A DNA stretch of 64,000 nucleotides from Paraspadella gotoi (taxonomy: Eukaryota; Chaetognatha). The translations under genes were made by a program, and so were the position numbers. The notes under the pieces are model-generated. The model was not told the DNA's origin. It searched no databases and worked only from the letters and a program-made list of their open reading frames with translations. The stretch is from contig CM119269.1 in NCBI GenBank assembly GCA_051294375.1, forward strand, positions 646,272 through 710,271. The letters are read 5' to 3'. Position 1 is the first letter of the stretch. Each line of letters opens with the position of its first letter. Shown in pieces: positions 35,602 to 45,412 of the stretch.

Positions 35602-36551
35602 ATGAAGGCGGGTTTGGGCGAATCAGAGGATCGGCGCGAGGAGAACCGGAAGTCCGTGATGGCCGTCGTCATCTGTGTTATCTGCGTCGCCGCTGCTCTG
35701 CTGCTCTTCTTCCTCGTCCTCGACTGCAGGGGAAGAATGGACCCCAACAAGGTAGGGTGGTTTGGGAAGAATGAAGAATTAAGATGTGCTTTTAAAAACG
35801 TAAATTAAAGAGAAGTGATAAAGACTTTATTTCCAATTTTTCTCCTTTTATCACTTTATCACTTTATCATAAAGTGATAAAGTGATAAAAGGAGAAAAAT
35901 TGGAAATAAATGTCAATTATTGTAAAGAAATTGTAAAGAAATTATGTAAAGTACGGAAAAACTGACAGTCAATATATTACAATTTGTTATTTAGGAATCC
36001 TAGAGTAAATTATGCATTGCCATTGATAAAAATACAAAACGAAATTCCAAATCCGGAACTGGTCGATGCGAAAATCTTAAATTCTCACCGCCCCCCCCCT
36101 TCCCCGAATCTAGAGGGCGTTGGACTGCTTCGACGAGGAAAGCATCTGCGACGGAAGAATCGTTGGAGGCGTCGAGGTGGCGAAAGACGCAGTGGGAGCA
36201 AAGTCGACGGAGGAGTTGAGAAGAGGCGAGACTTTGAAGCGTCTCTCGTCGGTAGGCTTGTTTGTGGACTGTGGGGTTTGGAGAGCGAAAACGGAACTAT
36301 GGACATTGGACAGTGTGAAGGGGGTGACGCTGTTGGGAACAGGCTATATAGCTCTATGTTGTTCTTTGTTAATGATTGATGAAACTGGTTACTTTCTCTA
36401 ACTGATGGCTTCTTTTTGATCCTTTCCTCTTTCTCAGATCGACGCTTGCAGCGTGGACAGCATCGAGCCGGTCGTGGGGAACCTGGAGCCTCTTCCCCAT
36501 CAGTGGACGACCTCTTCTATCGTCGCTAACCATCAACACACCCGAGTATGA
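35602..36551 (+). CDS. Small single-pass membrane protein, unrecognised
   Basis: Exons 35602-35751, 36114-36251 and 36438-36551 (TGA), all phase 0, about 133 aa. A charged 20-residue N-terminus is followed by one strong transmembrane helix (VMAVVICVICVAAALLLFFL) and then a polar tail with CRGRMDPNK, DCFDEESICDGRIVGG and a C-terminus ending NHQHTRV. The first exon is preceded directly by a splice-acceptor-like TTTGCAG (to 35598), so a 5' UTR or coding exon may lie upstream and the ATG is provisional. A polyadenylation signal AATAAA is near 36589. A perfect palindrome sits in intron 1. No family recognised. Confidence 0.6.
35827..35909. repeat. Perfect hairpin palindrome, 40-bp arms, 3-bp loop
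   Basis: 35827-35866 is exactly reverse-complementary to 35870-35909 (loop TCA). It is located in an intron of the small membrane-protein gene. It contains AAGTGATAAA, also present at the flank of the larger palindrome at 6021-6212. Confidence 0.9.
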
Positions 36552-36981
36552 ACTGGGAATACCTTCGTCTGTTGTACATTTCGTTTGAAATAAAGTTGGT
36601 CAGTTTGAGTTTTTTATCTTTTGTGTTATAAAACGTATCGGATGTCGATAATGAAGGAAAGGACCGATCAGAAATATTCTAAATACTATACCTATCTAGT
36701 TTAGAACTCATTGATAACATATTAGATTAGTTTTTGTAACTTAGTAGATGTAAGGGTAAAACAACAGTATGCTTATAAATAAAGTGCTCCCATGCGGGGA
36801 ATCGAACCCCGGCCGCGGCGGTGAAAGCGCCGAATCCTAACCACTAGACCACATGGGACTATATAATTTATGGTGTAGACGTTTGACAAAAATTATATTT
36901 TAAGTAACATTTCATTGCTGCTCGAACTGACTCAGTCCGGAAGAAAAGTTACGTTTTAAACGAAGAATCTTCTTTAGTTAA
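36552..36981. other. Short intergenic region carrying a tRNA gene
   Basis: 3' UTR of the membrane-protein gene on one side and of the synaptotagmin gene on the other. The only feature inside is tRNA-Glu. Confidence 0.6.
36787..36858 (-). tRNA. tRNA-Glu(UUC)
   Basis: The minus strand gives a full 72-nt cloverleaf: acceptor TCCCATG/CATGGGA, D arm with A box TGGTCTAGTGG, anticodon stem GGCG(G)-type with loop CTTTCAC (anticodon TTC), and T arm GGGGTTCGATTCCCC (B box GGTTCGATTCC). No intron. The sequence closely follows the animal tRNA-Glu pattern. Confidence 0.96.
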
Positions 36982-38961
36982 TCATTTGTCTACGAGCTCC
37001 TTGGGGAGATCCTTTTGCAGGAAGTGCCAATATGGAGAACGTTTCTCCCCGGGATTCGCAATCAGGTCCTCCCACTGCTCCTCGTCGGGGCGGACGAGGA
37101 AGTCGACCGAGGATTGCTCGGAGGTCGTGGAGGATCTCTCGACGTCGTCGTCGGCGTCGTCGTCGGCGCCTCTCCCAATCGTGACGCAACTGAGAAATTA
37201 GAGCAGAAAGATTTATACAACTATTCATATGCATATTCACTTCGTTTACTGAGCAGTGAGCACGGAGGTCTGTTTTTAAAAATTAAAAAAATGTTTCTTA
37301 ATCTTAGACCAAGTCTGACCCGATCATGTCGTTGCGGCTGGTGAAGTCGTAGTCCATGACGATAACGAGAAGTCGAATTTTTTTCAAATCTTCAGGAGAA
37401 ACTGTGAAGATGAGATCCTCGTTGTAGATGGGATTCAACTTTCGTCTCATGATTGCCGTCTTTCGCTTTTCAACTTTTTTCCAGCTGAGACGAGGGAGGG
37501 AAGGGAGATAGAGATATAATCAGGGAGGTTAAGCGTATATTACGGAGGCGATGAAAGACAATAAAACATAGCAATTAAAAAAAATAGTTAAAAAGAATCA
37601 AATCTTATATTAAATACTTTAAAATCTAAAGATTTATATTGAAACAAGTAATTTTACAATTTTAACTGTTATGCGGATAGAGACAAAAGAGAAGAAGAAG
37701 GAATTAAGGGGCCCCATCAACTCACTCGTACAGCAACCAAACTTTGACGTAAGGGTCAGAAGTGCCCGCGACGTCGGCGGCAATGAGGTTGCGGCACTGC
37801 TGCACCGAAACCACGAGATTGTCCGTTTCCCGTCGCGTCAGCAGCAGCAGACGCAGCTGGATCTCGCCGAGGAGGTGACGCCAGCTCTTTTTTTGAATGT
37901 CCTCGTAGAAAGGAAGGGTTCGACAGGGGGATGGGAAGGCCACGTCTCTGGGTTGATGGGTGAAGATGTGAGCCGAAGGTTCAAGAAATGTAATAATACA
38001 AACGTGTTACCTTAACGGAATCATTATTTCTCCAATGAAGTCGTCATAAGAATAAGCGTCAAAATCTATGATCTCTAAACGCAGAACCACCTGTTGGATT
38101 TATTGTGTAGTATAAGTCAATCAGTAAATTCGTATTGTTTATCACGTGTTATTAAAGAAATGAGGTAAAAATTCATCTATTTCATCAATTACTGTAGTGA
38201 CTTCTCCGTCTCGCTTTTTTTGTCCATCTAAAATAACTGGGAGTGAATAAACGAGACTGTGAGAGAATCTTAATTGAAAGCGTACAGGGACCTGCTATGT
38301 CATTATCTTGTAATAGTGATGCAGACCTTAAACCACCAAAGCCTGTCCAAAAGTTCAGGGGCAGATAGCTTATTTATTAAATCAATGGATAATTTATATA
38401 GGTTGTACAAATTTCATAAAATTCAGCTCCTTGTAAAATTTGATGCTGGGCGGAGTATAATATATATTTAATAAAATATATTTATATTGGTTGTACCAAT
38501 TTCATAGTATTCCCCGATCTAATACTTTAGGGAGTGGTCTCTTAGCCTCTTAGCGACCTGCTTGAGTTTGTCTACAGGAAATTTGCTAAATTCGAAGGTC
38601 TCGTTCCAGACTGGGTTGAGCGTTCGCCTCCGGGTTTTTGTCCTGAAGACATTATCGAAAGGATGGAGGCGCAACTGACGAAAGGATCGCAGGGATCAAT
38701 CAGGCCCTTTTGAGGAAGGCTCTCTGCCTGGGTGAGTGTGAAGGAGGGAGAAAGATGCAATACAAACAAGAAAGTTTAACATTTACAAACACATATTCAA
38801 TACCCAATTTTCTAAAAAATACATTATCATTAATAGTCCGATGTAACGATTTCGCCTCGCAGTTATTAGGACTAAACTTACCTTTATAATCCTCACTGTG
38901 AGTTTTCGCGAGTTCTTCGTCGAAAGTCAACGTGAAAAGTGAGTGTTCCGAGCGGAAGGTC
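36982..38961 (-). CDS. Synaptotagmin-7-like C2A/C2B protein, N-terminus missing, two apparent frameshifts
   Basis: Exons in transcription order: about 38961-38882, 38727-38558, 38090-38011, 37947-37726, 37484-37320, 37189-36982 (TGA 36984-36982). C2A: LGTLTFHVD, KLTVRIIK, AESLPQKGLIDPCDPFV, RTKTRRRTLNPVWNETFEF, then a calcium-loop-like IIDFDAYSYDDFIGE. C2B: GEIQLRLLLLTRRETDNLVV, RNLIAADVAGTSDPYVKVWL, KLNPIYNEDLIF, VMDYDFTSRNDMIG and the closing QWEDLIANPGEK with a WHFL-type tail. SDPYVKVWL and NPVWNETFEF fit SYT7 best. Family role: calcium sensor for exocytosis or lysosome fusion. C2A loses frame near 38676 and near 38920; each is restored by one extra base (AA for A; TTTT for TTT). The transmembrane exon was not found, probably in or beyond the N gaps. 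C2B carries an acidic Asp-rich insert. Confidence 0.85.
38230..38545 (+). repeat. Dispersed repeat C, copy 1
   Basis: Inverted relative of 44945-45238: shared CACCAAAGCCTGTCC, AGGGACCTGCTATG and GATCTAATACTT blocks. It sits in the synaptotagmin intron. A more diverged relative is at 52838-53012. Confidence 0.7.
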
Positions 38962-39362
38962 GTTCAAAAGGCATTATTATATTTTATAGGCGGGAGGTCG
39001 AATTGCTCATAGGTGATTTATTCCTAATATTTCATTCATTCGTGTATTCACGGATTATTCCGACATTGTTCAAAATTCAAAGTTGGAATTCTCTTCTCTC
39101 CAAAAGAAAAAACTGTTTCATTCGAAAACAACTTGATATTTTCGGTCCTGACTGATTCAAGTTTTGAGGAAAACAGAGACAATAAGAGTAATAGTAAGAA
39201 AATAAATTAATTGTTTTCTAGATTTCAACCTAATTTTTTTTGCCTGTCATTTTGAGTATCGTTGAGTGTAAAAATTCTAAAATCAATATTTCTTCTAATT
39301 CTATATCTATATATAATTTCATGCGAACGGCAATCATCTTCCCGATGCTCTTTTGTTTTCCC

Positions 39363-39561
39363 NNNNNNNNNNNNNNNNNNNNNNNNNNNNNNNNNNNNNN
39401 NNNNNNNNNNNNNNNNNNNNNNNNNNNNNNNNNNNNNNNNNNNNNNNNNNNNNNNNNNNNNNNNNNNNNNNNNNNNNNNNNNNNNNNNNNNNNNNNNNNN
39501 NNNNNNNNNNNNNNNNNNNNNNNNNNNNNNNNNNNNNNNNNNNNNNNNNNNNNNNNNNNNN
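39363..39561. other. Assembly gap (N)
   Basis: 199 N. Other gaps: 27922-27946, 39791-40039, 41537-41857, 43121-43309 and 48722-48731. Confidence 0.99.
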
Positions 39562-40039
39562 TTTCATCGATTATATTATTGTAAAACTAAATTAAATTAC
39601 TTTATGATCATTAGTAGTTTCGCATTCGAGAAAAGATTATTTCCATAGAATTTAAAGCCACCGCCATGAAAAAGACTTAGCCATTTTGGCGGTCATAATC
39701 GTCGGGCTAATCGAGACACATGAACATTTATAATCTACCCTAAAAACTTGCAAAATTCGTTTTCGATTTTTTTCTTCCTTCAATTATTTANNNNNNNNNN
39801 NNNNNNNNNNNNNNNNNNNNNNNNNNNNNNNNNNNNNNNNNNNNNNNNNNNNNNNNNNNNNNNNNNNNNNNNNNNNNNNNNNNNNNNNNNNNNNNNNNNN
39901 NNNNNNNNNNNNNNNNNNNNNNNNNNNNNNNNNNNNNNNNNNNNNNNNNNNNNNNNNNNNNNNNNNNNNNNNNNNNNNNNNNNNNNNNNNNNNNNNNNNN
40001 NNNNNNNNNNNNNNNNNNNNNNNNNNNNNNNNNNNNNNN

Positions 40040-40269
40040 GCTCCTCTTCATTCTAACGCCGGGGCAAAGAGCTCCTCTTTATTCTAACGCCGAGACAAAG
40101 AGCTCCTTTTCATTCTAACGCCGGGACAAAGAGCTCCTCTTCATTCTAACGCCGAGACAAAGAGCTCCTCTCCATTCTAACGCCGGGGCAAAGAGCTCCT
40201 CTTCATTCTAACGCCGGGGCAAAGAGCTCCTCATCATTCTAACGCCGGGACAAAGAGCTCTTCATTCTC
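40040..40269 (+). repeat. 31-bp minisatellite just 5' of the CFAP69 start codon
   Basis: Seven consecutive copies of a 31-bp unit (GCTCCTCTTCATTCTAACGC, then CGGGGCAAAGA) plus a partial, differing by a few substitutions. The array starts at the edge of an N gap, so it is probably longer. It ends about 33 bp before the CFAP69 ATG and is not a multiple of three per unit. Confidence 0.95.
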
Positions 40270-40302
40270 CAAGTGTTTCAAGTCTCTCGCCCGAAACTCA
40301 AA

Positions 40303-43300
40303 ATGTCTACGTTGGGACTCGCGACCGAGTTGGAGACTAGAGGTCGACTAGTAGCGGACGTCGGAGGGGGCGTGGTTAATGGCGTTAGACCGGAAGCCAC
40401 GGTGGCGCTACCTCGCGCTAAAATATCATCGGCCGCCCTCAATCGCGATCCCTTAATTCCAGGCGTGACGACGAAGACCCGGGATTCGGCCGAGGTGAAT
40501 CGGAGACGCGGCGTCAAGAGGGCGTCGCGTCTTGACGGCGGAGGAAGACATCGTCTTTCTCTCTTTTTCTTTGTTTGTCTGTCGATTTGACTGTCGATTT
40601 GACTGTCCCTATACTACTCTGTCTATCTGGCTCTCTGAGTTCTGCCAGATTTTCTGAGGATATCTCGGGGGAGATAAAAAAAAATGTGACCAAAAATCAT
40701 TTAGCGTGTTACTTTTAAACTTTCTTAGAAAAACATTCCGATCAAACATATGATATTTATGTTCGTACATTTTACGATAAGCCAATCAAAATACGGGGAT
40801 GATAAAATCAAAGAGCTGCAGTTGGATTTCACAAATCGTAAGCGGTTATGATTTTTGCCATTATTCTATTTCAGATTTCTCGATATTTAATTTCTATTAC
40901 GTCTCCGTACATGTTTGTTTGTTTTGGTTTTAAAATACTTAAAATAACTTTAAATCAAAAGAATAATTTTTAATTTTAGGAAAGGCGAACGAAAGAATCG
41001 ATTCCGGTTGTAAGTCACGTGATCACCGACGATCAGGTTGGTTCACAAATGTTTTAAATGATTTGTTAGGACTCTATAATAGTCTATATTAATACGAGTG
41101 GTTTTGATTTCTGGTAGGTGGGAGGTCTGCCCGGAATTAAACTGCAGCCGGTCAACATGAATAAAACCATCAAACTCTTAACGGATCCGCATTCGGTGAG
41201 TGGATTACATCCGGGACTTTATAAGTTATATAAGGAATATAATATATAACATAACTGCCTCTGTGACACCGATTGACTTTGAATTTCCCACCAGGCGATG
41301 CTCTACGACCGCCACGTAAACGCCCTGCGCAAGATCGTCAAACACTATCGTCGAGGGTTCCTCATGAAGGACCTGGTCCAAGTCTTCAAGATCCTCAGCG
41401 TCTGCGCGGATCGAGTGGAGGAGCAGCCTTGCTACGAGGAACCCATGTGCGGCATTCTCAGACTCTGCGCCCTTCCCTTCCTCTGCGAGAGAGCCTCCGA
41501 TGAAACCTCTTACGAACAAGTCCGGTTTACTAACTTNNNNNNNNNNNNNNNNNNNNNNNNNNNNNNNNNNNNNNNNNNNNNNNNNNNNNNNNNNNNNNNN
41601 NNNNNNNNNNNNNNNNNNNNNNNNNNNNNNNNNNNNNNNNNNNNNNNNNNNNNNNNNNNNNNNNNNNNNNNNNNNNNNNNNNNNNNNNNNNNNNNNNNNN
41701 NNNNNNNNNNNNNNNNNNNNNNNNNNNNNNNNNNNNNNNNNNNNNNNNNNNNNNNNNNNNNNNNNNNNNNNNNNNNNNNNNNNNNNNNNNNNNNNNNNNN
41801 NNNNNNNNNNNNNNNNNNNNNNNNNNNNNNNNNNNNNNNNNNNNNNNNNNNNNNNNNTCTTTTCTTTTCTTTTATTTTCTTTTCTTTTCTTTTTTTTGTT
41901 ATTCATTTTTTTCTTTTCTTTTCTTTTCTTTTTTTTCTTTTCTTTTCCTTTCTTTTCTTTCTTTTCTTTTCTTTTTTCCTTTTTTTCTTTTGTTATTCAT
42001 TTTTTTCATTTTCTTTTATTTTCTTTTCTTTTTTGTTCTTTTCTTTTCTTTTCTTTTCTTTTCTTTTCTTTTGTTATTCATTTTTTTCTTTCTTTTCTTT
42101 TCTTTTCTTTTCTTTTTTTCCCTTCTTTTCTTTTTTTCTTGTGTTATTCATTTTTTTCCTTTTCTTTTCTTTTTTTTTCTTTTCTTTTTTTCCTTTTCTT
42201 TATTTTTCTTTTCTTTTCTTTTCTTTTCTTTTCTTTTCTTTTTTTCATTTTTTCTTTTCCTTTGTTTTTTAGTAGTTGAATATAATGATGAATATAATCC
42301 ATAAAAAATTTAAACATGGATAATATTAATAAATGAATAAAATAAAATCCCTCAGATCTCCACGGAAGCGGTGTCTCAGTTGGGTTACCTCATGCGCGTT
42401 CCCAGCTCCGCCGTCCGAATCCAAATCTGTCGATCCATCAAGCGATTCTACGACGGAGACGTCGGCGGCGACGTCGACCAAAGAGTGCAACACTTCAAAC
42501 CCGCCTCGCCGAAGTACAACAGGTAAAAAGTGGGCGGAAGTGAGGGCGGTTGGAAACGACGACGAAAACTTCCCTAACCCCCCCCAAACCCCCGTCAGGC
42601 ACGTGGTCGAGCAGAGCGACGTCTCGGAGACGCTCGTCAAGTCGCTGGCCCTGCTGGAGTCGGAGCAGGACGTGCTGATGGAGGTGCTGGAGGTGTTGAT
42701 GCGATTGTCGACGAGATCAGAAGCCAATTGCGGGCGGATGCTGGAGGCCAACGCCGCCTACAGGATCTGCCTGAGGATGAACGACTCGGAGCCTTTGGGA
42801 AGGTGAAGGCGTCGACGGAGATTCGTATTCATTATTCTAGGGATTAAGATTCATGGAGTTAAGATTCATGGAGTTAAGATTCATAATCTATGACGCGCAA
42901 AATAATTTCATTTCTATGATTTACTTTCAAATAAGTTCCTTTTAGTTTTAGTTTTTTATTTCGATATAAAACGTCGGAACATTTTTTCTTTTCTTATTTT
43001 TCGTTAAAAATCACGAATCATTCGGAATTTAGCTTTGAGTTCAAACGCATTATTTTTTTTATTTTGCTTTTATTTTGCTTTTTCACGGTCCTCATTTTAT
43101 TTTTCCGTTGCTTCTTCTCTNNNNNNNNNNNNNNNNNNNNNNNNNNNNNNNNNNNNNNNNNNNNNNNNNNNNNNNNNNNNNNNNNNNNNNNNNNNNNNNN
43201 NNNNNNNNNNNNNNNNNNNNNNNNNNNNNNNNNNNNNNNNNNNNNNNNNNNNNNNNNNNNNNNNNNNNNNNNNNNNNNNNNNNNNNNNNNNNNNNNNNNN

Positions 43301-44150
43301 NNNNNNNNNCTTTTCTTATTTTTCGTTAAAAATCACGAATCATTCGGAAATTAGCTTTGAGTTCAAACGCATTATTTTTTTATTTTGCTTTTATTTTGCT
43401 TTTACACGGTCCTCATTTTATTTTTTCGTTGCTTCTTCTCTCGGCTTCCTTTCGTTTTCGAATCAGCAACGGAGCTCCGCTGCGGACCAAAGGGTGAGTT
43501 CGTCCGACAGGTGGAGAACGTGTCACTGTTTTATGTATAATAATACATTGTATAATGTATATGGAATGCGTGTTATGACTGTTCAAACTCCCATAATTTC
43601 CAGGCTTTTCTTCATGTCCGTGGAAATTCTGTGGAATCTCCTCGAGTTTGGCGGAGCCGGGTCTGTCGCCGAACAGTTGAACAACATTGAGTGCGTGACG
43701 CAGCTCAAGGACGCCTTCTGCCATCAGCTGTTGCAAGTGAGAGCTTGGGTCTGATGGCAGATGGCAGATGGTAGATAGCGTTTTATGAGTGTTTTTTTCG
43801 ATTGTATGTAATAAGTTGATAATTTTTATCCTGCGTCATATTCAACCTTCCCTCCTCTCTCTCTTCTCTCTCTCTTTCATCTCTCTCTCTCTTCTTCTCA
43901 TCTCTCTTCTCTCTCTCTCTCTCTCTCTCTCCTCTCACATCACACACACACACTTACAGGGGATTCAGCCACACGACGGCACAGCTTCGCAACGACGTTC
44001 TCGTTCTCTCCATGCTCGTGGCGAAGGATGTCCCAAGGCGCCCTTCGTCGAGTCGGATTCGCCAAGATGTCGTACACCTTCGCACCTTTCAGGTTCGCGT
44101 CTGTCGTTTATTTTTTATTTTGAAGAGAGAGAGAGAGAGAGAGAAGAGAG

Positions 44151-44208
<58 letters not shown>

Positions 44209-44272
44209 AGAAAAATAAAATCTGAAAAAAAAAAAGAAGAAATACCAAATCGTCACAAATCTCACGTCTTTT

Positions 44273-44326
<54 letters not shown>

Positions 44327-44436
44327 GAGAGAGAGAGAAGAGAGAGAGAATAACAATCTTGAAAAAAAAAAGAAAAATAACCAAATCGTCACAAATCTCA
44401 CGTCTTTTAGAGAGAGGAGAGAGAGAGAGAAGAGAA

Positions 44437-44478
<42 letters not shown>

Positions 44479-45361
44479 AGAGAGAGAGAGGAGAGAGAAA
44501 GGAGAGGGAGAGAGAAAATGACAATCTTGAAAAAAAAAAAAAACAAATCTCACGTCTTTTTTTGTTCACAGGAAGTGAAGACCCAAAACGCTTTGGTTCG
44601 ACATCTTCGCCTCGGGTCAGGTCAAGACGATTTCGAGCTCAAAAAACTTCTTCTCCATATAATCGTCGTCCTCTCGCAGAACAACGCCATCGTGCCGGTG
44701 AGTTGAAAGTCAATTGAGCAATCGTTCGATCAATAGTTCAAACAAATTCATAAAATAGATCGTATCGATAAAATGACAAAAGATGAATGAATAAAAATAT
44801 TATATGAAACCTAAATCGCTTGTGAAAACCAGTTAATTTTAAAGTTTTCTCCCGACAATCGATGAAAATTAACACCAAAAATTGGCCGATATTCAAACTT
44901 TGATAACTCTATTTAATTATAGTAATTATATTTATAGTAATATATATATGAAATTGGTACAACCAATATAAAAATTATCCATTCATTTAATAAATAAGCT
45001 ATTTTGCCCCTGAATTTGGACAGGCTTTGGTGGTTTAAGGCCTCCATCACTCTTACAAGATAATGACATAGCAGGTCCCTGCAAGCTTTCAATCAAGACT
45101 CTCTCACAGTCTCGTTTATTCACTCACAGAGTACCTGGCTTCCCTATCAATGAAGTGGAAAATATTTCAAAGAATGTTTCAATTGTATGAAAAGACCACT
45201 CCCTTAAGTATTAGATCGGGGAATACTTATTGTACTCCGCACTATATTATAGTAATTTCCTTTCTTTTCGTTGCGTTTCGCTATTTGTGTACAAAGCAGA
45301 GAGTTTTTATTTTTTAACAAACAACACACAACACGCAACAAATCTGTGTTGGAAACTTTGC

Positions 45362-45412
<51 letters not shown>

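Larger units (their letters stand above)
38962..40302. other. Poorly assembled interval between SYT7-like and CFAP69
   Basis: Two N gaps (39363-39561, 39791-40039), AT-rich sequence and a minisatellite. The missing N-terminal synaptotagmin exons and the CFAP69 promoter are expected here, but none can be shown. Confidence 0.5.

Noticed and set aside
40040-40269. Regular 31-bp repeats resembling a CRISPR array
   Set aside because: The repeats are contiguous with no spacers, and the window is eukaryotic; it is a minisatellite.
41226-42304. Long ORFs over the gap and the TTTTC tract
   Set aside because: They run through N and low-complexity sequence; the Phe/Leu/Ser composition is a by-product.
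43035-43754. 239-codon ORF spanning an N gap in CFAP69
   Set aside because: Composed of gap filler and intron; the real exon inside is 43604-43736 in a different frame.
44012-44569. Arg/Glu and Ser/Leu repeat ORFs in GA/CT arrays
   Set aside because: Translations of simple dinucleotide repeats, both strands and all frames open.
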